Source: Erysipelotrichales bacterium (lineage in GTDB: Bacteria > Bacillota_I > Bacilli_A > RFN20 > CAG-826). From it: a stretch of DNA of 64,000 nt. Each line of letters begins with the position of its first letter. Position 1 is the first letter of the stretch. The DNA is taken from positions 35,857 through 99,856 of the forward strand of contig JAFLUZ010000006.1 of assembly GCA_022508535.1 (NCBI GenBank), read 5' to 3'. Of this stretch, positions 1-7,912 are shown piece after piece. Made by a program: the position numbers and the translations under genes. The notes under the pieces were generated by a model. The model was not told the DNA's origin, did no database searches, and saw nothing but the letters and a program-made list of their open reading frames with translations.

Positions 1-953
1 AGATATGTTGCATGATCTTCAATAGCATGTAAATTAGGAAGATTTTCTTTAACAAACTTATAAAAATATTGCTTATTTGCATGGATATATTCTTTTAATT
101 CATCAACCCATATATCACCATTAGTGAAGGCTGCAATATTTGCTTCCATAGAAAAAAAGTTTGGTTCTGCTACTTCATCATTATTTAATCCACGATCAAC
201 ATTCTTTCTTAAACTTTCATTTGGAATGATTAAACACGCTGATTGAAGCCCAGCAATATTAAAAGTTTTTGATGCCGCAATACAAGTAATAGAAATTTCT
301 TTATTAATGTCATTTACCGAAGCGAAAGGAACATATTCGTATCCAGGATCAGTTAAATCGCAATGTATCTCATCAGAAATAACAGTAACATTATATTTTT
401 TCGCCAGTTTTCCGATTTTTTCTAATTCATCTTTGCTCCATATTTTTCCAATTGGATTATGAGGATTACATAAAATCATAAGTGTAGTTTTTTTATCACT
501 CATTTTCTTCTCTAAATCAATAAAATCTACGGCAAAAACACCATTTTCATATTTTAAATCATTAGATAACACTGCACGTTTATTATTGATAATAGAATTA
601 TAAAAAATATTATATGTTGGTGCTTGAACAATAACATTATCTCCTACATTAGTGAGACGTCTTACCATTGAAGATATCGCCGCAACAACGCCAGACGAAT
701 AAATCATCCATTCACGCTTAAACTCAATATTATGTCTTCTTTTATACCAACCAATAATGGAAGCAAAAAAATCTTCTGGAATGAGAGAGTATCCATAAGC
801 TTCAATATCCATTCGTCTTTTTATTGCACTTTTAATAAATGGGGCGACTTTGAAGTCCATATCCGCCACCCACATAGGTAGCTCATTTTCTTTCACATCC
901 CATTTAAGAGAATACGTATTTTTTCTATTTGCAAGTTCATCAAAATTATACAT
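1..953 (-). CDS. MalY/PatB-type PLP aminotransferase / cystathionine beta-lyase, 3'-truncated by window edge
   Basis: This is a fold-type I PLP enzyme of the MalY/PatB family, usually a C-S beta-lyase acting on cystathionine or cysteine. The first 317 residues are inside the window and the C-terminus runs off position 1. The family usually has about 390 residues. Visible marks are the N-terminal LPMWVADMDF block, the CNPHNPIGKIW loop, SDEIHCDL for the cofactor pyridine, and AASKTFNIAG with the probable PLP lysine at residue 229. The ATG at 953 has GGAAG upstream and lies three bases after the stop of the DUF3737 gene, so the two are probably co-transcribed. The exact substrate is inferred only from family membership. 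Confidence 0.85.
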   Translation of the reverse strand, partial: MYNFDELANRKNTYSLKWDVKENELPMWVADMDFKVAPFIKSAIKRRMDIEAYGYSLIPEDFFASIIGWYKRRHNIEFKREWMIYSSGVVAAISSMVRRLTNVGDNVIVQAPTYNIFYNSIINNKRAVLSNDLKYENGVFAVDFIDLEKKMSDKKTTLMILCNPHNPIGKIWSKDELEKIGKLAKKYNVTVISDEIHCDLTDPGYEYVPFASVNDINKEISITCIAASKTFNIAGLQSACLIIPNESLRKNVDRGLNNDEVAEPNFFSMEANIAAFTNGDIWVDELKEYIHANKQYFYKFVKENLPNLHAIEDHATY

Positions 954-955
954 AG

Positions 956-1798
956 CTATTCTTCCGTTTCAATTTTAACTTTTTTAGGATCAATATATTT
1001 TTCATCAAGAATAATTTCATCAATCTTTTTGGCCTTAATTGTTCCACTATAAGGATTTTTTACTGAATCGATGTTTGAATTAATTTCTGCTTCAACATTT
1101 TCACAAAATTCAAAGCATAAATTAGTGTTTAAAAGTTTACAGTTTATCATTTTAATATTTTGCATGTAACACATGCCTTGCATGGAATCTATTGTACAAT
1201 TGATGAATGTAAGATTTTTAGAATTCCATCCTAAATATTCTCCTACAATAATCGAATCATATACAGTTACATTTTCACAATTCCAAAATGAATCTTTTGA
1301 ATCCATTTTTGCGTTGTGAATTACAATGTTTTTTCCACCATCAAAGGCATAATTGCCAATTAAATTAAAACCATCAATATAAACATTCTCGGCATTTAAT
1401 CCAAAATAATCACCATTTGCAGAAACGTTTCGAATCTCAATATCTTTGCAGTTCCAAAGCGTTTCAATAGCGTTTGGCATATTAGAGTTAATAATATGGA
1501 TTCCACTTGCTCTTCTAAAAGTTTTAGGCGCAGAAATATTGCAGTTTTTCATTGTAATATTATGTGTATACCAAATACCACTCCTTGCAGTTTCTAGAAG
1601 TGTAGTATTTTCTACTTCAACATTTTTACAATACCATAAAGGATATTTCCATTTAAAAATAGAATGATATATTTTAAGATCAGAACTTTCTTTTAATGGT
1701 GATTCTCCATCACAAAAAGTAGAATCCTCTATTATTGCATCATGCGTATCATATAACGCTCTTTCACCTGTAAAAAAACCTTGTTTAAACTTTTCCAT
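956..1798 (-). CDS. DUF3737 family right-handed beta-helix protein
   Basis: This matches the DUF3737 family, which is common in Firmicutes and has no established function. The whole protein is a run of short beta-strand repeats with N-C-x-N/I rungs, such as WNCKDIEIRN, WNCENVTVYD and YMQNIKMINC. This is the pattern of a pectate-lyase-like parallel beta-helix. There is no signal peptide, so it should be cytoplasmic. I chose the ATG at 1798 (MEKFKQGFF) because the family starts there; the open frame extends 24 codons further upstream without a family match. A strong AAGGAG lies about 30 bases upstream, with a small TTGATT/AATCAA inverted repeat between it and the ATG. The MalY-type gene follows directly. 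Confidence 0.8.
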   Translation of the reverse strand: MEKFKQGFFTGERALYDTHDAIIEDSTFCDGESPLKESSDLKIYHSIFKWKYPLWYCKNVEVENTTLLETARSGIWYTHNITMKNCNISAPKTFRRASGIHIINSNMPNAIETLWNCKDIEIRNVSANGDYFGLNAENVYIDGFNLIGNYAFDGGKNIVIHNAKMDSKDSFWNCENVTVYDSIIVGEYLGWNSKNLTFINCTIDSMQGMCYMQNIKMINCKLLNTNLCFEFCENVEAEINSNIDSVKNPYSGTIKAKKIDEIILDEKYIDPKKVKIETEE

Positions 1799-1907
1799 AT
1801 TTATCAGCCTATTGATTAATAAATCAATACTCCTTTTTCTAAACCATCTAATTTTATAATATGATAGCAAAAAAGTTTAGTTATATCAAACGATTATAAA
1901 AGCATTT

Positions 1908-2171
1908 TTAAAACACATAATTAAATATGCAAAACAAAGTAAAAAATCTATAATTATATGTTCTGATATTTTTTAATACATAAATTTCAATAAACTCTTT
2001 AATATCATCAAAAGTATCAAAATATATTGTAATGACACCAATATTTAGAGAAAAACCACTAATATAATTATCATTATCTCTATTGCAGCTTTTTCTTTTT
2101 AGTGCAAAATGAAATTGATTATTATTCTTATAAGAGTGTCTAAAAACTTTTCTTTCTTCGTAATCACTCAT
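1908..2171 (-). CDS. Small hypothetical protein, possibly spurious
   Basis: I do not recognise this 87-residue frame. It starts at ATG 2171, with GGGGA six bases upstream; a GTG four codons earlier is also possible. The N-terminal half is polar (MSDYEERKVF) and the middle has alternating hydrophobic residues that could form beta strands. The C-terminus is rich in Phe and Tyr, as expected from AT-rich non-coding DNA. No neighbour supports a role. It may be a real orphan or chance. Confidence 0.3.
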   Translation of the reverse strand: MSDYEERKVFRHSYKNNNQFHFALKRKSCNRDNDNYISGFSLNIGVITIYFDTFDDIKEFIEIYVLKNIRTYNYRFFTLFCIFNYVF

Positions 2172-2270
2172 ACTATTCCCCACTATAGCAAAATCTTAAA
2201 TTTGTTATAAAAAAGAGAATTGTATTTATCAATTCTCTCATATAGTGTTTATTTTATTTCAGCATAATAT

Positions 2271-2474
2271 TTAATCTTCGCGATATTCTAATATATCAGC
2301 AGGTTGACAATTTAACTCCTTACATAGAGCATTCAAAGTTGAAAATCGGATAGCAGAAATCTTGCCTGTTTTAATATTAGATAAATTTGCATCTGTTAAC
2401 CCAATTTTAAGTGCGAGGTCTTTTAACTTAATGCCTCGATCTTTCATAACATTGCTTAAATTTAAAACAATCAT
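2271..2474 (-). CDS. Small Cro/CI-type HTH regulator partnered with DUF2975
   Basis: This 67-residue protein is almost entirely one helix-turn-helix domain of the compact YozG-like class. The HTH core is LKDLALKIGLTDANLSNIKTG, followed by the class-typical tail CKELNCQPADILEY. It overlaps the upstream DUF2975 gene by four bases (ATGA), so translation is coupled. In this family the HTH protein usually represses its own two-gene operon. The two operator-like repeats at 2999-3049 over the operon promoter fit that role. The signal sensed is unknown; a membrane-derived cue passed through the DUF2975 partner is an inference from the pairing. Confidence 0.85.
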   Translation of the reverse strand: MIVLNLSNVMKDRGIKLKDLALKIGLTDANLSNIKTGKISAIRFSTLNALCKELNCQPADILEYRED

Positions 2475-2962
2475 AAAGTTTCATCATCTTTCTTTTGCAA
2501 TTCATTTCCATAATTGAAACACATGCCAATTAAGAAAAGTACAACACCAGCAATTATTCCACCTAATTCAATCGGAAATACAATGTCTGTTGCAGGACAA
2601 ACCAATTTCATAATAATAGAGCCAACAAGTGCAGGAATAGTTGACACTAATACAATAAAGATAGCAATTTTCCATAAATAATGGCTAACTGTCTCACTAA
2701 ATGGTGCTTTTTCCATTGCAATACTTTTGAAAATACTTTCGACATTCCAAAGTAATCCTATATGCATAAATGCATAAAGAGACAAAGTACCAAAGAACAC
2801 AGCAGTCTCAGCAGACGTAAATGATTCGATTGAATTATTTAAAGATAACACAATTGCTAAAACAATAAATGTCAAACACGCTACAAACGATAAGAAATAT
2901 AGAACCTTTGATACTATATAACTCACTTTTGCAATTTTAATAATTTTATTTTTTGTTTCCAT
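2471..2962 (-). CDS. DUF2975 family four-helix membrane protein
   Basis: This 163-residue integral membrane protein has four predicted transmembrane helices at roughly residues 13-42, 52-78, 92-118 and 126-150. Both ends are charged and the C-terminus is QKKDDETL. It belongs to the DUF2975 family, which nearly always precedes a small HTH gene, as it does here with an ATGA overlap. Its function is not established; a sensory or anti-regulator role is usually guessed. ATG 2962 has AAGGGA nine bases upstream and lies 22 bases downstream of a clear promoter -10 element. Confidence 0.8.
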   Translation of the reverse strand: METKNKIIKIAKVSYIVSKVLYFLSFVACLTFIVLAIVLSLNNSIESFTSAETAVFFGTLSLYAFMHIGLLWNVESIFKSIAMEKAPFSETVSHYLWKIAIFIVLVSTIPALVGSIIMKLVCPATDIVFPIELGGIIAGVVLFLIGMCFNYGNELQKKDDETL

Positions 2963-2983
2963 AATTTTATTCCCTTCACTAAA

Positions 2984-3049
2984 AGAATATTCAAAAAATT
3001 ATCGTTTGTCAATAATTTTTTTGCTATTTTTTTATTGTTTGTCGATAAT
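2984..3049 (-). promoter_or_regulatory. Promoter with two operator-like repeats for the DUF2975/HTH operon
   Basis: On the minus strand, -35 TTGACA (3007-3012) and -10 TATTCT (2984-2989) are separated by exactly 17 bases. Two near-identical 18-base elements lie at 2999-3016 and 3032-3049. On the plus strand they read TTATCGTTTGTCAATAAT and TTATTGTTTGTCGATAAT. Each is an imperfect TTATYG/CRATAA inverted repeat, and they are spaced 33 bases apart, about three helical turns. The first covers the -35, as expected for autorepression. Confidence 0.65.
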
Positions 3050-3239
3050 AAAAATAATTGTATATTTATAACAAATCTTTAGCCATTTATCTTATAACGA
3101 ACTTATTGGCCACAAATTAATTGAGATGATTCAAATTTATTTGGATATTGATCACAAGAATACAATTAAAAATAGTTATTATTCACCTTTAAATGATTTC
3201 CGACCCACTGAATAATCAAATACAAGTGTCAGTTGATAA

Positions 3240-3272
3240 GAAAAAAAGAGAATTGTCCCTACACAACTCTCT
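3240..3272 (-). terminator. Rho-independent terminator of tRNA-Thr
   Basis: On the minus strand, a 10-bp stem AGAGAGTTGT/ACAATTCTCT (one G-U pair, 6-base loop) is followed by seven or more T. It lies about 35 bases past the tRNA 3' end. Confidence 0.8.
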
Positions 3273-3304
3273 TTAAAACAGCGATTACATGCCGATTTTC
3301 GCAA

Positions 3305-3380
3305 TGGTGCCGGCTAGAGGATTCGAACCCCCGACCCACTGATTACGATTCAGTTGCTCTACCAACTGAGCTAAGCCGGC
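3305..3380 (-). tRNA. tRNA-Thr, anticodon CGT
   Basis: A complete cloverleaf of 76 bases including an encoded CCA. The acceptor stem starts GCCGGCT, the D-loop carries AGTTGGTAGA, and the anticodon stem ACTGA/TCAGT encloses loop ATCGTAA. The T-arm contains GGTTCGAATCC. Anticodon CGT reads the Thr codon ACG. It is a single gene with its own promoter and terminator. Confidence 0.97.
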
Positions 3381-3389
3381 TTCTTGTTT

Positions 3390-3418
3390 ATAATATTAAA
3401 TATTATGTAGTTTTTCAA
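3390..3418 (-). promoter_or_regulatory. Promoter of tRNA-Thr
   Basis: On the minus strand, -35 TTGAAA (3413-3418), a 17-base spacer, and -10 TATTAT (3390-3395), about 10 bases before the mature tRNA 5' end. Confidence 0.65.
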
Positions 3419-3520
3419 GACAAATTAGGTAAAACACCAAAAAAATTGTACTGTTTTTGGGCTATTTAATTATGTCAACAAAACATAGGTGAATATCTTG
3501 AAATGTGGGAGGAATACAAA

Positions 3521-3958
3521 ATGTATTATCAATCATTTTATCCATATCAACCATTCCAATCGTTTCAAGATGAATCAGAATTATCAAGAGCTACAAAAAG
3601 TATGGATTCTAGATTCTTTGGTGTGGAGGAAGGATTTTTAGCAGGTAATATTGTTCGAAGTGAATATTTACCATATAAAAATTATAGAGTTCCAAAATTA
3701 AACCCTAAAAACGATCGCGAATCTAAACTTTATAACTTATTGGCTTTATACGATTATAGTCATGATTTAAATCTCATTCTTGATGTTTATCCAACTGATA
3801 AAGAAGCTCTTGCTTTATTTACAGAAATAAACAACCAATATAAAAAAGCCAGGGAAGAATATGTAAAACAATATGGCCCACTTATGGCAGAAGATGCCAG
3901 AGATGAAAACGGCATGTTTAATTACATAACAACACCAAGCCCTTGGATAGCTAGATAG
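3521..3958 (+). CDS. Fused CotJA-CotJB spore coat protein
   Basis: A 145-residue protein that appears to join two spore-coat polypeptides normally encoded separately. Residues about 33-57 (GVEEGFLAGNIVRSEYLPY) resemble the CotJA core. Residues about 67-121 match CotJB, including LLALYDYSHDLNLILDVYPT and the closing YGPL, followed by a Trp-containing tail (SPWIAR). ATG 3521 is chosen because GGGAGG lies eight bases upstream; the upstream in-frame ATG 3503 has no site. It precedes cotJC by 11 bases in the usual cotJA-B-C order. The N-terminus is rich in Tyr, Phe, Gln and Pro, as in coat proteins. It should act in the inner spore coat. Confidence 0.75.
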   Translation: MYYQSFYPYQPFQSFQDESELSRATKSMDSRFFGVEEGFLAGNIVRSEYLPYKNYRVPKLNPKNDRESKLYNLLALYDYSHDLNLILDVYPTDKEALALFTEINNQYKKAREEYVKQYGPLMAEDARDENGMFNYITTPSPWIAR

Positions 3959-3969
3959 GAGTGTAAATT

Positions 3970-4530
3970 ATGTGGAAATATAGTAAAAGTCTTTTATATC
4001 CAATTGATGTCAAAACCAAAGATTTGAAAATGGCTAACTACATCTTGACACAATATGGTGGTCCATATGGTGAATTAGGTGCAGCATTGCGTTATTTAAA
4101 TCAAAGATATACCATGCCTGATGAAAGAGGCCGTACTCTCTTAACAGATATCGGTACTGAAGAATTAGGACATGTCGAAATGATTTGTACATTATTATAT
4201 CAATTAATGAAAGGTGCAACACTTCACGAATTAGCTGCAGTCGGTTTAGATAAACACTATGCTCAACATGGTATGGGGTTATTTCCAACTGATGTAAATG
4301 GTGTTCCATTCTCTATGGCAAATGTCGGTTCAACTGGAAATTACGATGCTGATTTAGAAGAAGATTTAGCGGCGGAAGCCAAAGCACGTTTAACATATGA
4401 ACATATTATTGATCTTGCCAAAGATCCAGATGTCATTAATCCTCTTCTTTATTTAAGACAACGCGAAGTTGTACATTATGATAGATTTAATGATTTATTA
4501 AAAGTCTATCGAAAAGAATTTGGTATTTAA
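3970..4530 (+). CDS. cotJC: Spore coat protein CotJC, manganese-catalase-like
   Basis: A 186-residue protein of the CotJC/manganese catalase family, of normal length for CotJC. It has a ferritin-like four-helix fold. Probable metal ligands are a Glu in GELGAALRYLNQRY, the Glu and His of TEELGHVEM, a Glu in LEEDLAAEAKARLTYEH, and the Glu/His of REVVHYDRF. It is expected to be a coat component and may detoxify peroxide. The GGAGTG site sits just after the cotJA/B stop, and a strong terminator follows at 4564. Together with the fused partner it implies that the organism, or a recent ancestor, sporulates. Confidence 0.92.
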   Translation: MWKYSKSLLYPIDVKTKDLKMANYILTQYGGPYGELGAALRYLNQRYTMPDERGRTLLTDIGTEELGHVEMICTLLYQLMKGATLHELAAVGLDKHYAQHGMGLFPTDVNGVPFSMANVGSTGNYDADLEEDLAAEAKARLTYEHIIDLAKDPDVINPLLYLRQREVVHYDRFNDLLKVYRKEFGI

Positions 4531-4563
4531 TGAAAAATTAGTCCAATTGTGAAGTGATATAGT

Positions 4564-4608
4564 AAAAGTAGACAAAGTGAAAAAAAGTCACTGTCTACTT
4601 TTTTATTA
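4564..4608 (+). terminator. Terminator of the cotJ operon
   Basis: An 11-bp perfect stem AAAAGTAGACA/TGTCTACTTTT encloses a smaller GTGA/TCAC hairpin and runs into a T-rich tract. Positions 4609-4753 contain nothing else I can identify. Confidence 0.85.
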
Positions 4609-4753
4609 CACTTAATTAGGTGGGTAAGAAATATAAGCATTGAAAGACTGCGTATTTTTTAAATTATAACCCAAATTCAGTTTAAATCCGAATTATGGTT
4701 TAATTAGTTTTAAATCATATACTTTTTCCTGATAGGTCAACTGTGAACTATTT

Positions 4754-5704
4754 TTAATATTGATTATTATCAACACAGTTTTCAATTTCAGATGGATTTA
4801 CATGAACCATAACATGTTTTACTTTAGGAAATGTTGTTTCAATTGCATCATGAACCTTATTAGCAATATCATGACTTTCTGCAAGAGTAATGTCCCTATT
4901 AGCACATATTTCAATATCAACATAAATTCTATTTCCAAACATGCGTGTATTAATTAAATCGACCTTAATAACTCCAACTTGTTTTTCGGCACATTCTATA
5001 ATTTGTTGCTCCGTTTCTGCACTACATGAACGATCAACCATCTTGTTAATCGCATCTTTAAAGATGTCGTAAGCTGCTTTAATTATGAATAAACATATTA
5101 CAAAACTTGCAATAGTATCCACTATTGGATAACCCATTCGTGCAAATACAATTCCAATTAAGGCGCCAATGGAAGATAGGGCATCACTTCGATGGTGCCA
5201 TGCATCTGCCATCAAGGCCCCAGAATCTAATCTTTTAGCATAGAATCTTGTGTACCAAAACATTGCTTCTTTTGCCACAATTGACGCTATTGCTGCAATT
5301 AAAGCTAAACGGCCAGGAATTACAAGAGAATTCGTATTTCCTGAAACAATCCTCTCAATAGCATTATAGCCAATAAACAAACCAGAAATTAGCAAAATGA
5401 TAGATAAAACGATCGCAGAAACACATTCAAAACGTTCATGTCCATATGGATGATCTTTATCAGAGGCCTTAGAAGAAATTTTCACTCCAATAATAACAAT
5501 AATACTACTAAATACATCAGACATTGAGTGAATTGCATCACTTACCATCGCACTAGAGTGAGCAATAATTCCTGCAAGCATTTTAAAAAGTGATAATAAA
5601 GCATTACCAATAATACTAACTAAAGATACTTTTAAGGCTGTTTTTCCAAATTTTTCTTGTGGCATTTGTTTTAAATAATTACTTTTTTTAAAATGTTTTC
5701 TCAT
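4754..5704 (-). CDS. czcD: Cation diffusion facilitator, probable Co2+/Ni2+ exporter
   Basis: A 316-residue CDF-family antiporter. Six transmembrane helices span about residues 25-215, followed by a cytoplasmic ferredoxin-like domain ending about residue 305. The two membrane metal-site motifs are visible: DAIHSMSD in helix 2 and DAWHHRSD in helix 5. The HPYGHERFE signature lies between helices 2 and 3. The start at 5704 has AAAGGTGA five bases upstream. The leader carries a NiCo riboswitch, so cobalt and/or nickel export is the best functional assignment; without it CDF specificity could not be read from these motifs. It is expressed alone from the riboswitch-controlled transcript. Confidence 0.9.
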   Translation of the reverse strand: MRKHFKKSNYLKQMPQEKFGKTALKVSLVSIIGNALLSLFKMLAGIIAHSSAMVSDAIHSMSDVFSSIIVIIGVKISSKASDKDHPYGHERFECVSAIVLSIILLISGLFIGYNAIERIVSGNTNSLVIPGRLALIAAIASIVAKEAMFWYTRFYAKRLDSGALMADAWHHRSDALSSIGALIGIVFARMGYPIVDTIASFVICLFIIKAAYDIFKDAINKMVDRSCSAETEQQIIECAEKQVGVIKVDLINTRMFGNRIYVDIEICANRDITLAESHDIANKVHDAIETTFPKVKHVMVHVNPSEIENCVDNNQY

Positions 5705-5759
5705 AATTTCACCTTTATTTTACTAAAATATTTATATGCATTTATGTCTTATTATGATA

Positions 5760-5807
5760 AATAAAACACCCACAAGACAAGTATTTGTAACTACTGTCCC
5801 GTGGGTG
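5760..5807 (-). terminator. Riboswitch-controlled terminator before czcD
   Basis: On the minus strand, CACCCAC (5807-5801) pairs perfectly with GTGGGTG (5773-5767), and T-rich sequence follows. The 5' arm is also the 3' arm of the last aptamer stem, and the hairpin swallows the GGGACAG core. Aptamer folding and termination therefore exclude each other, which predicts that metal binding turns the gene on. Confidence 0.8.
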
Positions 5808-5868
5808 ATAAATCCACTGTTACTAAGTAACCCGGCTCCGAGCTTTCGCTATGGCCTGATCAGTTTGT
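5789..5868 (-). promoter_or_regulatory. NiCo (czcD-type) riboswitch aptamer
   Basis: Read on the minus strand, the leader has the conserved blocks of the NiCo aptamer in order: ATCAGGC, an AGCGAAAGCT hairpin region, GAGCCGGG, a TTACTTAGTAA hairpin, AACAG, and finally GGGACAG. These enclose a four-way junction, with a basal stem formed by AACTG and CAGT. The class binds Co2+ and Ni2+ and normally controls czcD-like exporters, exactly as placed here. The assignment rests on remembered consensus blocks and context. Confidence 0.85.
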
Positions 5869-5933
5869 ACTGTAATTGTATGCAGTGCAATAATATTTTA
5901 TTACTTTTAACTTACAATATATTAGTTATTATG

Positions 5934-6704
5934 TCAAGAATTTGACTTGATGGAATTTTCTCTATCTAACAATCCTTTTATGTATGCCACTGTCAAAAGA
6001 TTAACTGTTTTGAATTTTCCTTTATAAAACATAGCCCAGTTATTAAAAGCACAAGGTAAATTTTTAGCTTTTTCTAATGTATCAACCTCAATTAAATTAA
6101 GTGGCACATTATTTTCATTGCAATATGCTTTTATTTTTTCTACAGCTTCATAAATAAATGGACATTGCATATCATAATAAATTGTTAAATCTTGTTCTTC
6201 TATTACTTCTTTTTTTGCAGATTCAGTAAACTTTGGTATTGTACCATCAAAAGAAAGAGCAAGTAATTGATAACCATTTTTAGTTGTATCCACTACTTCG
6301 AAGCCAAATTTCTTAGCAAAGGCTTGATCAGAAAACCATGACTTTTGTTTTTTAGCTCCTAACATACATATACCAGATTTACCATTTTTCTTTGCATCTT
6401 CAATGCAATACTTCATTAATTCAGTTCCATAACCTTTTCTTCGGTTATGATTTATAATCCACAAACAATAGATATAGTAATAGTTTTTTCCTTCAACTGG
6501 CACCCAAGCCGATTCTAGTGGAGCATATTCAATATACACTGTTGAATTTGTATCTAATTTTCTTAAAACATGACCTTCTTTTAATCTTTGAGAAAGCCAC
6601 TTCTTTTTTGCTTCAATTCCAGGGTGTATTTTTCTTGTTCTAATAATACAACATACATGTTCATCTTTTATATTGCCTTCAACTAGATTTATATATTTAT
6701 TCAT
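5934..6704 (-). CDS. GNAT acetyltransferase with C-terminal YoaP-like domain
   Basis: A 256-residue two-domain protein. Residues about 5-160 form a GNAT fold with the acetyl-CoA loop NHNRRKGYGTELM and the strand IYCLWIIN before it. Residues about 170-250 match the YoaP-like domain, a thioredoxin-like module found with such GNATs; it includes LTIYYDMQCPFIYEAVEKI with one cysteine. ATG 6704 is used because AGAGGTGG lies five bases upstream; the GTG three codons earlier overlaps that site. The substrate is unknown. It ends eight bases before the region downstream of the riboswitch and begins 54 bases from the next gene's stop. Confidence 0.8.
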   Translation of the reverse strand: MNKYINLVEGNIKDEHVCCIIRTRKIHPGIEAKKKWLSQRLKEGHVLRKLDTNSTVYIEYAPLESAWVPVEGKNYYYIYCLWIINHNRRKGYGTELMKYCIEDAKKNGKSGICMLGAKKQKSWFSDQAFAKKFGFEVVDTTKNGYQLLALSFDGTIPKFTESAKKEVIEEQDLTIYYDMQCPFIYEAVEKIKAYCNENNVPLNLIEVDTLEKAKNLPCAFNNWAMFYKGKFKTVNLLTVAYIKGLLDRENSIKSNS

Positions 6705-6757
6705 TAAATCCACCTCTCATTTTTGCTCTACTAAAAATTCTATCACAACTCAAATAT

Positions 6758-7912
6758 TTACTTTTTATGCGACAAATAATATTTAATTGCTTTACCATTT
6801 CCGTCTGCTGAAATTATTCCCTTCTCAATTATTTTTTTTAGTCTAATATTTGAATTTCTTGGTGAAATATCTAAAAACTTATCAACCATATGTCTTGTAA
6901 AATTCTCGTGATTTTGAGCAAGTTGTATTATTTCATAGTCTATAACATCTAAATCAGGATAAAATTTATTTATATTTTCATTATATAAAATTTTTATGGT
7001 TGTCTTATCTTTTTTTATACTTTGCTCAACATAAAACTTATTTTTCTTGAAATATTCGCATATATTATTTATTTGTTGTGAACTAAAAAAATTGTTATAT
7101 ACTTTTTTCCAAATTATAGAATTTGTTTCTCTGAAAGAAATGGATATAGATACTGGCAATAGTTTTATTTCAATAGGATAATTTTTCGTATAATCATTCA
7201 TACATAAGCAGTAATATATTAAATCGTTTAATTGTGTTTTATTGATTGGTTTATAACTTTTTGATTTCAGATGTATTCGTTCTTGAAAAAATGGCATTTT
7301 ATCGTACAAATAATTTACAATATTTTTTGCTGATAAAGTGATAGGTCCAGAAAAGTGATGCTCCAATGTATATGACAAAGCATTATTGAAATATAGATTT
7401 TCAACAATGATATCTCTATCAAATTCATAATTAGATGAAAATAATATATTTCCAATATTTGATAATCGTATATCACTTTTATTTCCTTGCAAAATATAAT
7501 ATTTTTTTAATTTTTTAATAATTTCCTCTTCTTTTTGGCTTTGAAAATTTTCATTAAAAAATATCTCAAAAGCTTTTTCTGTTTCCAATATGTTATTAAT
7601 ATCATTCGGCTTTAAAAAATTTTCTTCGTATTTTATCCATTCAAGATTATATTGATTTATTGGCGAAATATGTATAGTAGCATCTATAAGTCTATGTATA
7701 CTTATCAATGTGTCCAGTGATAACTTATTAGATATATATATATCAGTCAAATTTGTTTGATTATAATAATAATATAGCATAGAACACAATTCAATTTCAT
7801 CCTTCGCATTGATGATTGCGCATTTACCATTAATAATTAATAAAACACTAAACTCAGTACTATTTCTTTTTAAATCACACAAAGCAAAATAATAATTCTT
7901 TAATTTATCCAT
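6758..7912 (-). CDS. Degenerate deaminase/GHKL-like paralogue with C-terminal winged helix
   Basis: I do not know a named family for this 384-residue protein. Its middle aligns by eye with the upstream gene: SNIGNILFSSN matches ADIGFKLAFYN, FSGPITLSAKNIVNYL matches FDGPIIIAYSKATNCIV, and the ATPase N-box RELLANAVFHKDY becomes NDLIYYCLCMNDY, losing the catalytic Asn. Residues 20-100 look like a deaminase fold without the His-Ala-Glu and Pro-Cys...Cys zinc motifs. Residues about 324-383 form a winged helix as found at the end of COG2865-type proteins. The gene overlaps the upstream gene by 13 bases, so the two are translated together. I infer a non-catalytic, DNA- or partner-binding subunit. 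Confidence 0.65.
   Translation of the reverse strand: MDKLKNYYFALCDLKRNSTEFSVLLIINGKCAIINAKDEIELCSMLYYYYNQTNLTDIYISNKLSLDTLISIHRLIDATIHISPINQYNLEWIKYEENFLKPNDINNILETEKAFEIFFNENFQSQKEEEIIKKLKKYYILQGNKSDIRLSNIGNILFSSNYEFDRDIIVENLYFNNALSYTLEHHFSGPITLSAKNIVNYLYDKMPFFQERIHLKSKSYKPINKTQLNDLIYYCLCMNDYTKNYPIEIKLLPVSISISFRETNSIIWKKVYNNFFSSQQINNICEYFKKNKFYVEQSIKKDKTTIKILYNENINKFYPDLDVIDYEIIQLAQNHENFTRHMVDKFLDISPRNSNIRLKKIIEKGIISADGNGKAIKYYLSHKK

Noticed and set aside
3233..3469. Open frame on the plus strand across tRNA-Thr
   Set aside because: It runs antisense through the tRNA and its terminator, has no ribosome site and no family resemblance.
4034..4309. His/Leu-rich open frame opposite cotJC
   Set aside because: It is the shadow of a well-supported coat gene, without start signals.
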